The notes below the pieces were generated by a model. That model ran no database searches and was not told the origin of the DNA. It saw only the letters and a list, made by a program, of their open reading frames with translations. The position numbers and the translations under genes are program-made. 43,743 nt of DNA from an uncultured Nitrospira sp. (lineage in GTDB: Bacteria > Nitrospirota > Nitrospiria > Nitrospirales > Nitrospiraceae): contig CABVRS010000011.1 in the NCBI GenBank assembly GCA_902500745.1, forward strand, positions 1 to 43,743. Reading direction: 5' to 3'. Shown here one piece after another: positions 33,295 to 40,727 of the stretch. Numbering within the stretch: the first letter of the stretch is position 1; each line of letters begins with the position of its first letter.

Positions 33295-33933
33295 TTATGG
33301 CCTTTTGGCGACTGCAATCAACGACTTGGCCAGTGCCGGGATACGCCCGACTCTTGCAAACGAGATGTCCTGAAAACCTGCCTCCTCCAATAACGACTTG
33401 AGCGTCTTCATGGACCAAAACTTGATATGTCCGTGATCCCATAAGGCCGTGAAGTGGGCATCCATGCGTCCGGTGAGCGCCAACGCCAGATTCTTCCAAT
33501 ATCCGTGGTACGGCGTGGATATGATGGCAGTACCTGATGGCTCGACAAGATCATAGAGCGTCTTGGCAAAGACGCGAGGCGCATAGAGATGCTCGACGAC
33601 TTCCAGACTCACGACGATCGGGAAGCGTCCATGGGTTTCGGCAAGGTGATCGTAGGCCGATCCGGGCTGAAGGGACAAGTGCGGATAGCGTCGTCGAGCT
33701 TGTTCCAGTCCTTGGGTTGAGACGTCAACGCCGGTCGTCTGGTATCCCTGTTCGGCAAGAACCGCTGCGACCGCGCCGTTTCCACACCCCAGCTCAAACA
33801 CGCGTCGGTCGCCCGGATGAAGGGATAGTGAAGCCAGAATGCTTAACAAGGATGGGACAAGGTAGTTGTGGGAGTTATTGAGTTCACCGTCTTCATACGC
33901 ATAGCCTGAGATATCGACGACTGTATCCGTCAT
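33295..33933 (-). CDS. Class I SAM-dependent methyltransferase
   Basis: This encodes 212 residues with the SAM-binding motif I VFELGCGNGAVAAVLAEQG followed by TGVDVS at the end of strand 2. It resembles the UbiG/COQ3-like methyltransferases often found in sugar loci, which methylate hydroxyls of sugars or amino-sugars. The start at 33933 overlaps the acetyltransferase stop as ATGA with GAGG upstream; an upstream in-frame start at 33999 is less likely. It is the last gene of unit A. Confidence 0.82.
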   Translation of the reverse strand: MTDTVVDISGYAYEDGELNNSHNYLVPSLLSILASLSLHPGDRRVFELGCGNGAVAAVLAEQGYQTTGVDVSTQGLEQARRRYPHLSLQPGSAYDHLAETHGRFPIVVSLEVVEHLYAPRVFAKTLYDLVEPSGTAIISTPYHGYWKNLALALTGRMDAHFTALWDHGHIKFWSMKTLKSLLEEAGFQDISFARVGRIPALAKSLIAVAKRP

Positions 33934-34478
33934 GATTCCTCGCGCTCGAGGTGATACTTTCTGATGAGTCGGGCGGGATTTCCACCCACCACTGTCCAAG
34001 GGTCAACGTCACGAAACACACTCGCCCGTGCGCCAACGACCGCTCGCTCCCCGACCCTCACTCCTGGTCCGATAAAAGCATCCGCTGCGACCCATGCATG
34101 CCGCCCGATCGTAATCGGAGCTGTGATCAACGGCATCCCATCAACACGATAGTCATGGCCTGCGGTGCAGAGAAACGAGTATTGACTCACCGTCGCATGA
34201 GGCTCGAGCGTGACTCGGTCGACCGAATAACACCGCACATAGTCGCCCAGACAACTCCCCTGTTTCAGCGTGAGGTTCCATGGAGCCCAAATCTTGACTG
34301 AAGGATAGGGATGCGCCTCTTTTTCGATGTTGGCTCCGAACAATCTCAGCAAGAATCGCCTCCAGCCATGCAGGAATCGCGGGCTTGGTCGATATGCGAG
34401 CCACCAGACGGCACCCCACAGAACCCGACGTATTTTGTTTCCAGTGGTTTGGAAATCGGGTCTAGGAGTGCTCATCAC
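33930..34478 (-). CDS. WcaF-like hexapeptide-repeat acetyltransferase
   Basis: This 182-residue left-handed beta-helix acyltransferase has hexapeptide-type repeats (ITIGRHAWVAADAFIGPGVRVGERAVVGARASV) and a likely catalytic His in CTAGHDY. It resembles WcaF of colanic-acid synthesis, which O-acetylates a sugar using acetyl-CoA. O-acetyl groups added here are possible substrates for the SGNH esterase domain encoded at 40728-43436. The start may be GTG 34478 or ATG 34475. Its stop overlaps the methyltransferase start. Confidence 0.85.
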   Translation of the reverse strand: MMSTPRPDFQTTGNKIRRVLWGAVWWLAYRPSPRFLHGWRRFLLRLFGANIEKEAHPYPSVKIWAPWNLTLKQGSCLGDYVRCYSVDRVTLEPHATVSQYSFLCTAGHDYRVDGMPLITAPITIGRHAWVAADAFIGPGVRVGERAVVGARASVFRDVDPWTVVGGNPARLIRKYHLEREES

Positions 34479-34505
34479 TAGCTACCCATCCTCTGAACTC
34501 AATTC

Positions 34506-35660
34506 CTAATGAGTGCTCACACAGTCAGGCCGTGGACCTGCCCCGCTCATCCACTCATATAGGGACGACATGTGTTCCGCATAAGAAGTCCATGAGAACT
34601 GGTGTTCCACGAGTTGTCTCCCACGCATTCCCATGGCTGTACGATCGTCAGCGGACAGCGCCATGATGTCCCGCAGCCCACGTACGATCCCCGTTGCGGT
34701 CGTATCGATGCATATCGATGCTCCGAATGAAAATCCTTGCGGAAGGTTACATTCTTTCGTCATGACCACCGGCAACCCATAGGCCCACGCCTCCAAGACA
34801 CTGACCGGCAAGCCTTCGCTGAAGGAGGGCAACACAAATGCGCCCACTGACCGAAGCAGCACGTCCTTGTCCCGTCCAAACTTTGGCCCGAGAAACCGGA
34901 CGGAGCATTCGATGCCTTGCTCGGCGGCATATGCTCGAAGTTCCTGCTCATGATTCCCTTGGTCCCATCCTGCAATCCATAATTCCCATCCCGCTACGGT
35001 GGGTATGCGATCGCGTTGAAGTCGTTGCCAGGCCATCAAGAGGTTCATGAGCCCTTTCTTGGGATGGAGACGACCGAGAAATAGGAGCGCCTTTTCATGT
35101 CGAGTGGTCGCTCTAAGGCCCAGAAGGGGAAGATCGATGCCAAACGGGATGACGGAAATCGGATTGGAAAGCCCATAGCGTCGTATGGCATCGGCTTCCT
35201 CTGAACACAGCGCGTGAAGACACGCGGCCTGTGTCAGGTGGCGGTGTTCGAATATCATGCTCGCAAGCTTCTTCTTCCAATATGAATGGGTGACGGCCCA
35301 TGGGTCCAACATGCCGTGTACGCTGATGAGATAGGGACGGTGAGTCAGGTTCGACCACTTCACCGAAGCAACGGAGGGATACATCCATAAGCCATGATTG
35401 TGCAGCACATCCGGAGCCGCTGAACGAAGTGCCGACAACAGATCCGGAGCGTATCCGAAAGGTTTGTACCCCCGCTGTTGGAAGACCCTGACCGCAACCG
35501 GCTTCCAGGTTTTACAATCCTCTTCGGCATGCTCATCACTGAGTCCAAAGACGCTGACATTGGAACCTCGACGATGCAACTCGATCGCGCTCCTTCGGAC
35601 AACCTCCTGTATCCCTCCGCCCTTTCGAGACACGGATGCCGTGACCATGCCCACTTTCAT
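34506..35660 (-). CDS. GT4-family glycosyltransferase
   Basis: This 384-residue GT-B enzyme opens KVGMVTASVSRKGGGIQEVVRR, a Gly-rich N-terminal loop of GT4 enzymes. It has FLGRLHPKKGLMNLL and the nucleotide-sugar-binding SFSEGLPVSVLEAWAYGLPVV. The start at 35660 overlaps the FkbM gene stop as ATGA, with GAGAGG upstream; an upstream ATG at 35744 would run back into that gene. Donor and acceptor are unknown. Confidence 0.87.
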   Translation of the reverse strand: MKVGMVTASVSRKGGGIQEVVRRSAIELHRRGSNVSVFGLSDEHAEEDCKTWKPVAVRVFQQRGYKPFGYAPDLLSALRSAAPDVLHNHGLWMYPSVASVKWSNLTHRPYLISVHGMLDPWAVTHSYWKKKLASMIFEHRHLTQAACLHALCSEEADAIRRYGLSNPISVIPFGIDLPLLGLRATTRHEKALLFLGRLHPKKGLMNLLMAWQRLQRDRIPTVAGWELWIAGWDQGNHEQELRAYAAEQGIECSVRFLGPKFGRDKDVLLRSVGAFVLPSFSEGLPVSVLEAWAYGLPVVMTKECNLPQGFSFGASICIDTTATGIVRGLRDIMALSADDRTAMGMRGRQLVEHQFSWTSYAEHMSSLYEWMSGAGPRPDCVSTH

Positions 35661-36466
35661 ATGTTCCTCTCGGATCCCGCCATTGCGCGACGAAGTACGA
35701 ACGTGGCATTCCACCCATCGACATGCGTCAATCGATAACCACATGTCTTGACGCGAGAGACCATATTCAGAATGCGCGTCAAATACCCTTCGTCCAATGG
35801 GTTGTAGCCTTCATCGAATTCGACGCACAGGACGGTCGGACGGACGTTACCGTCAACGAGCGAGCCGAGGATCTCATACTCCGCTCCCTCGACGTCGAGC
35901 TTAAGCAATGACAAATCAGAATGACCTAAGGTCTGCATCACGGTCGGGAGCGTTCGGCAATCAGCCTCGAAGTACTCAGTGGTGTGCTGTAAATTGACGA
36001 TCGAGTGTGACACATGATCTGGGTTGGCCGGTGCATAGAAACGCATGGTTCGGTCTTGGCTCCACAGGCCGATGGCATGATAGTGAAGCCGGGCTAGGCA
36101 TCCCGGATCAATTTTGTAGTAGAGGTCGATTGCATCATTGATCGAAGTCGAAGTGCCGTTGATCGTATTTCGGCGCAGCTGGTCCACATGGCGTTGCGCC
36201 CTCGGAGTGGGATCAAAACAATGGACTTCACACTTGTACTGATTGATGAGTTCGACTTCGAAACTGATATCCTCACCGGCACCCACTCCGTAACAGAGCG
36301 ACTGGTCACTCAGGAGACCAGTTGGGACAAACCAGCCTCCATAGCCTGTGCCGATCTTGTGGTGAACAAGAGGGCAGTGGTCCAGAAGACGATTGAGGGT
36401 CTGTTGAGCCACGCGTCGCTCAACTTTTGCGTACAGTGCTCGCGCGTGTTTCATAAGCGTACTCAT
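35657..36466 (-). CDS. FkbM-family methyltransferase
   Basis: This encodes 269 residues with the FkbM pattern: CYGVGAGEDISFEVELI as the SAM-binding loop, CEVHCFDPTPRA after strand 2, and LLKLDVEGAEYEILGSL near the centre of the fold. FkbM enzymes O-methylate sugars in polysaccharides and antibiotics. The start at 36466 overlaps the upstream GT4 stop as ATGA, with AAGGAGG seven bases upstream. Confidence 0.85.
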   Translation of the reverse strand: MSTLMKHARALYAKVERRVAQQTLNRLLDHCPLVHHKIGTGYGGWFVPTGLLSDQSLCYGVGAGEDISFEVELINQYKCEVHCFDPTPRAQRHVDQLRRNTINGTSTSINDAIDLYYKIDPGCLARLHYHAIGLWSQDRTMRFYAPANPDHVSHSIVNLQHTTEYFEADCRTLPTVMQTLGHSDLSLLKLDVEGAEYEILGSLVDGNVRPTVLCVEFDEGYNPLDEGYLTRILNMVSRVKTCGYRLTHVDGWNATFVLRRAMAGSERNI

Positions 36467-37719
36467 CGCCCCTCCTTGACCGAGTGCTCGAACGGTCCGC
36501 ACGAAACCACCTCATCCACCTGCTGCTGATCTGTCGCGACAGATGTCGCAAGCGGACAGTGCTTGGCGATGGCCTTGATGAACAGGTGGGTATGAGTAGT
36601 CGTGTTGTATCGTCGGTTGATCACCGATCGACACGCCTCCACCATCGCCGGCTTTAATGGGATGGGGAACAGGGCGTCGATGATCTTTTCAGCGCAGTCC
36701 GACAAGTCATCGTATCGATAGAACCATCCGGTCTCCCCTTCCTTGACCGCTTCCCACTCCGGAAAATGTTCCTCAACCTTGTCATGGATGAGGACTGGGG
36801 TCCCGTATGCGAGCGCATGCATGACGGAAAGGCCGGCCCCGGATGGAACGACGGCCAGGTCGCTGGCGGAGAGCACAAGACCGAGTTGGGCTTCGTCGTA
36901 CGAGGCCCCTAGCAAATGCACCAGCTTGGTAAGTTCTAACTCTTTCACCAGCGATTCCAGCGCCGACCGTTCACTTCCGTCACCGACCAAGACAAGATGG
37001 ACGTTCCTGCCTTGTTGCACCACAAGATGTAATGCACGCAATAGCCATGGCAGGCGCTTCACCGGCTGGAGACGTCCCGTGAAACAGATCAACCGCTCCT
37101 GTGCACTCATACCAAGCGAGCGTCGAAATACCTCACAATCTTCAGGCGTAATCTGCTCAGACACCGCAGCCTGTTCATGATCGTCTAGGGAGTTATAAAT
37201 GACATGAAGCCGTCCTGCGGCGAACCCCTTTGCAATCAACAGGCGTTTGGCATGATCGCCATAGAGTAACAACCCCCGGGACAGTCGAAACAACCATGTC
37301 CGAATCATCCACTTGATTCCGGACTCGTCACCCTGCAGCCCATGTGTCCACAGCAGAACTGGTATCCCGCAGATGCGCCCGACGATGGTCAACACCCAGG
37401 CCGTTAATTCATAGGGACTCCCTTGTGCGATCACGACGTCCGGGCGGTACCGGACCACGGCTTGGACGGCAGCTGGTTGCCAAGACAGCGAACGCCCAAA
37501 GGGCAGTTTGACGACGTGCTGCGTGGCCGGTTCGAATTGACATTGGTTGGGAGCGACCGACAGGGGAAGAAATGGAACATCGGCTGTCGGATCTGCGAGT
37601 ACAAGGAAGCGAAATCGCGGATCCGTTCCCAGCTTCTCGAATAAACGTTGCCGATAATGTGGAATACAGACCTGCTGCAGCACAACGAGAGGAATGTTGT
37701 CGGGTGCCGTGTGTTTCAT
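36463..37719 (-). CDS. GT4-family glycosyltransferase
   Basis: This 418-residue GT-B enzyme opens LVVLQQVCIPHYRQRLFEKL. It has ICFTGRLQPVKRLPWLLRAL at the start of the C-terminal domain and GAGLSVMHALAYGTPVLIHD as the donor-sugar region. It probably extends the repeat unit; specificity is unknown. AAGGG precedes the ATG, 8 bp after the polymerase/ligase gene. Its stop overlaps the FkbM gene start. Confidence 0.85.
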   Translation of the reverse strand: MKHTAPDNIPLVVLQQVCIPHYRQRLFEKLGTDPRFRFLVLADPTADVPFLPLSVAPNQCQFEPATQHVVKLPFGRSLSWQPAAVQAVVRYRPDVVIAQGSPYELTAWVLTIVGRICGIPVLLWTHGLQGDESGIKWMIRTWLFRLSRGLLLYGDHAKRLLIAKGFAAGRLHVIYNSLDDHEQAAVSEQITPEDCEVFRRSLGMSAQERLICFTGRLQPVKRLPWLLRALHLVVQQGRNVHLVLVGDGSERSALESLVKELELTKLVHLLGASYDEAQLGLVLSASDLAVVPSGAGLSVMHALAYGTPVLIHDKVEEHFPEWEAVKEGETGWFYRYDDLSDCAEKIIDALFPIPLKPAMVEACRSVINRRYNTTTHTHLFIKAIAKHCPLATSVATDQQQVDEVVSCGPFEHSVKEGR

Positions 37720-37727
37720 TGAAACCC

Positions 37728-39017
37728 TTACGCTCCTGCCTGGACTTCAAGAGCGTCATCGTCGAGGGAGCCTCGATCAAACTCCTCCGTCTCACCATCG
37801 CCATTCGCAAGACCGCTCTCCGCAGCTTCCAATTCGTCATGGGAGAGGGCCGGGCCGAGAATGCTCAACAGAAACAGGAGCGAGGTCGGATTGCCTGCAT
37901 TGATGAAGTACCGCTCAAAAATCGCGAGGACACAATATCCGCACGCTAATCCCAAGAGCACGCTGTAACTGAACGTTTGAGAGGGATCTTGATTTCGACG
38001 CCACGTTTTATACAACCCCGTAAGCGTGACCAAGAACACGGCTACAAAGCCGATCACCCCGATCTCTGCCAATAGCGCCAAGTAGCCGTTATGGGCCGAC
38101 GAGGCGACCTTAAGGACGGCTTCGTGTGTCCGAAACCCAACACCAAGAATCGGATGGCTTAGAAACAGATTCCATGTCGTTTTCCAGGTTTCCAGTCGCC
38201 CTGATCCACCTGATTCCAAGCCGCGATGACGGTCTTGAATCGCGAAAAAGTCGGTTGTCCCATGAACGACGGCCTCGTTGTAGTATGCCGCCAGCGCAGC
38301 GCCGACGGCGATGCAGACGACGAGCAAGAGATACCCACTGGTTCCCGCGGTCCGTCGGCGTGAAAAGAGGGTGATCGCTAACCCGAACATCGCCGCCAAG
38401 GCCGACGCTCGAGCTCCGGTGAGATAAATGACGGTCCCCATGGTGACAAGAATCGGAATCCGTACGACGGCTCTTCTGATCGCCATGGCCGTGATAAAAA
38501 CGGACATGGTGACGAGCGCGAAACTGGCTGGGTTCAAGATCTCCCTCCCACCCCCAAGCCGACGACCAGGCACATAGTCGTAGAGGGCAAACCCGGAGAC
38601 GAGTGCCGCCATGACCACGGCATACGTCTTCATCCCGATCTCATACTGTGCCGCGTCCAAGTTAGTATTGAACTGGAGCACGACGATAATCGTCAGAATC
38701 GTCAACGCGGTGTACTCAGTCGATTCGAGCGGCGCCTGGCTGACCAGCGCACTGAATCCACAGAAGATTCCAAACACCGCCAACCCCGCAATCGTGCTTG
38801 CGCTGAAACCGCTCGGGATGAAACGACACCGGCTCAGCAGAAAATATCCGGCCGGCCACACAAGCGACATGAGCATGACGATCTCATACACGTGTCCTTT
38901 TCGACTCTCCATCCTCCCGAACAGCGACCCGGCAAACACACCCGTCAGCCACAGACCCAAGACGAGGCCGATCCAGGTTCGGTTCTCCAGCGTCGATAGC
39001 TCATCGGTATCAGTCAT
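37728..39017 (-). CDS. O-antigen ligase/Wzy-type polymerase
   Basis: This 429-residue protein has about ten to twelve membrane helices and the Wzy_C loop SGRLETWKTTWNLFLSHPILGVGFRTHE, with the Arg and His residues typical of the WaaL/Wzy family. In a locus with a flippase and a Wzz, the polymerase role is more likely than LPS ligation. The start at 39017 lies two bases after the flippase stop; an earlier in-frame ATG falls inside that gene. The C-terminal tail is acidic and cytoplasmic. Confidence 0.82.
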   Translation of the reverse strand: MTDTDELSTLENRTWIGLVLGLWLTGVFAGSLFGRMESRKGHVYEIVMLMSLVWPAGYFLLSRCRFIPSGFSASTIAGLAVFGIFCGFSALVSQAPLESTEYTALTILTIIVVLQFNTNLDAAQYEIGMKTYAVVMAALVSGFALYDYVPGRRLGGGREILNPASFALVTMSVFITAMAIRRAVVRIPILVTMGTVIYLTGARASALAAMFGLAITLFSRRRTAGTSGYLLLVVCIAVGAALAAYYNEAVVHGTTDFFAIQDRHRGLESGGSGRLETWKTTWNLFLSHPILGVGFRTHEAVLKVASSAHNGYLALLAEIGVIGFVAVFLVTLTGLYKTWRRNQDPSQTFSYSVLLGLACGYCVLAIFERYFINAGNPTSLLFLLSILGPALSHDELEAAESGLANGDGETEEFDRGSLDDDALEVQAGA

Positions 39018-39019
39018 CG

Positions 39020-40384
39020 CTATCCCAATACTTCCAGCTGTTTGGCAAGGCGACGATGTAGGAGCCAACCCATCACGCTCGTATCAGTGACTTGGGCGGC
39101 CACGGACGCGACGGCCAATCCCTCTACGCCGAAAGATGGGACGAGCCAGCTCCCGAACAGCATAAGTGCAAGCCATTTGATCCCGTATCCCACCACCGGC
39201 GTACGATAGTCGGAAAGGGAGTAAAACGAGTTTCTAATGATCCCGTACAAGCTGGCCAGCGGCAATCCCCAGACGAGCATCGACAAGATGTGCGCGGTCA
39301 TTTCAGCGTCGGTCAGTGAAAACTTTCCTCGCACTAATGCGATCTCGATCAACGGTCTGGCGCTCAGAGCCAGTGCAACGCTGAACAAGAGTGCTCCACC
39401 GAAGAGGACCGCTCCATACCGAACTAGCAGCGTATGCCCTTCGCCGTACCCGGTATGGAACGCACGCGCCAATTTTGGGAAAAGCGTCGTGTTGATCGGC
39501 GTCGTGAACAAGGCCAGCGGCACCGCGATGATCGAGCCGGCATAAAAGAAGGCCGCGATTTTCCCGGTTCCCAACCCCGACGCAAAACTCCGCTCCGTCA
39601 TGACGACTGCCTGAAACAGCAATTCCCCAAACAGCACAATGAACGTCGGGCGCCACAATTCCCTCACCTCAACACGCTGGCTCTGATCTTCCACCATGGC
39701 GGTGGAAGGCGATGTAGGGCATGCCCACAGCGCATACGTAAACCAAACAAGAACGAGGAAATGTCCAGCCGCGAATCCCCACACCAACGCGTCAATACCC
39801 CATCGATCAGCAAAGACCAAGACCGAGGCAATCGTTGAGAGTGAGACGACCGCTCCGCCAAGAAACACCGGTGTAAAACTACCCATGATGGTAAGACCGC
39901 CACGAAAAATCCCTGCCAGTCCCGCACAGGCGATCGGAAAGAGCAAGAGACGAATCAAATGGATTCCTGTCTCATGCTGCTCGACGGTGAATTCTGGGAA
40001 GATCCAACGCAGCACAGGCCCCGATCCGAGGACCAGCGCAGCGAGGGCGATCGCATTGACCGCGAGGAGGATGAGGGCAGCTTGTTTGATAAGCGGTTTG
40101 AGGTGATTCCGATGCTGCGACGCCAACTTCGAGACAAACACCTGGTGAATGGCATTTCCCGCCTGCACTCCGAACAACAGGTGAAATCCCATGACGGCAA
40201 CAAGCACATCGAGATCACCGCTGAGACCAAACGTCGATGCCACGATGATTTCACGAGCTAAACCGGCGAGGATCACGACCCCTGATGCGAGCGAATACAG
40301 TGGAATCCGATTGAGCAGACCCATCTCTTTGGCGTTGGACTTCAACGTCACCCACCATGGACCCACCACAGAAGTAGTTAACAT
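39020..40384 (-). CDS. MurJ/Wzx-type lipid-linked oligosaccharide flippase
   Basis: This encodes about 454 residues of the MOP superfamily, with twelve to fourteen helices and MurJ-like stretches (REIIVASTFGLSGDLDVLVAV near helix 1-2; RSFASGLGTGKIAAFFYAGSI in the middle; YGIIRNSFYSLSDYRTPVV late). It would flip the undecaprenyl-linked repeat to the periplasm. Being in a polysaccharide locus argues for Wzx function, not lipid II flipping. The start is uncertain: ATG 40384, ATG 40324 or further upstream; the longest frame (to 40534) has an unlikely N-terminus. First gene of unit A. Confidence 0.82.
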   Translation of the reverse strand: MLTTSVVGPWWVTLKSNAKEMGLLNRIPLYSLASGVVILAGLAREIIVASTFGLSGDLDVLVAVMGFHLLFGVQAGNAIHQVFVSKLASQHRNHLKPLIKQAALILLAVNAIALAALVLGSGPVLRWIFPEFTVEQHETGIHLIRLLLFPIACAGLAGIFRGGLTIMGSFTPVFLGGAVVSLSTIASVLVFADRWGIDALVWGFAAGHFLVLVWFTYALWACPTSPSTAMVEDQSQRVEVRELWRPTFIVLFGELLFQAVVMTERSFASGLGTGKIAAFFYAGSIIAVPLALFTTPINTTLFPKLARAFHTGYGEGHTLLVRYGAVLFGGALLFSVALALSARPLIEIALVRGKFSLTDAEMTAHILSMLVWGLPLASLYGIIRNSFYSLSDYRTPVVGYGIKWLALMLFGSWLVPSFGVEGLAVASVAAQVTDTSVMGWLLHRRLAKQLEVLG

Positions 40385-40414
40385 CGTGGCAACCGCCCGT
40401 TTAGCCAAATCGAG

Positions 40415-40434
40415 ATGACCGGAACCTCGGTCAT
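40415..40434 (-). other. Leader hairpin upstream of the flippase start
   Basis: A perfect 7-bp inverted repeat, ATGACCG and CGGTCAT around a 6-base loop, lies 31 bp upstream of the chosen flippase start. It would form a stem-loop in the unit A leader if the short start is right. No U-tract follows. A stretch GGCGGTTGC at 40397-40389, just before the start, shares 8 of 12 positions with the RfaH ops element, which may be chance. Confidence 0.3.
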
Positions 40435-40577
40435 GGCCACATCCAGTTGGTGACCACATCCATCGGTGAAAGGTCTGAGGCGAAAACTGTGCGTGCAAGA
40501 TGTCCAGGCACTGCACATGGATTACCGAATCCATCGAGATTCGGGATTCTCAGTCTACTGTTTACTGTTAAAGCTGG

Positions 40578-40616
40578 AGACACGGATCGCTCAAATCTCT
40601 GTTAACAAATTGTAAA
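40578..40616 (-). promoter_or_regulatory. Pho-box-like operator upstream of the flippase unit
   Basis: On the coding strand TTTACA (40616-40611) and TTAACA (40605-40600) are 11 bp apart, followed in phase by TTGAGC and GTGTCT (down to 40578). The third and fourth elements match those of the other two polysaccharide copies. It lies in the gap shared with the divergent deacetylase-esterase gene, oriented towards the flippase. An isolated TGTTAA at 40566-40571 is out of phase and not counted. Confidence 0.65.
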
Positions 40617-40641
40617 TACGGTCACCGTGGGAGGATTTCAT

Positions 40642-40701
40642 ATGGGCCACTATGATAGGAGATCAAAGGCTGTAACGCCTGGGTTTAACAAGCTCTTTTA
40701 G
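40642..40701 (+). CDS. Possible 19-residue leader peptide
   Basis: An ATG at 40642 has a strong GGAGG seven bases upstream and opens a frame of 19 codons (MGHYDRRSKAVTPGFNKLF) ending in TAG, 26 bp before the deacetylase-esterase start. The peptide is basic and has no signal. It could be a translated leader that tunes the downstream gene. Against this, a TATGAT at 40651-40656 could be the promoter -10 of that gene, which would leave the short frame untranscribed. Confidence 0.35.
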   Translation: MGHYDRRSKAVTPGFNKLF

Positions 40702-40727
40702 TCGATGGAGATGATGGAGATATCGAG

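Noticed and set aside
40566..40571. Extra TGTTAA near the flippase promoter as a fifth half-site
   Set aside because: It is not in 11-bp phase with the neighbouring repeats and has no partner at the right spacing.
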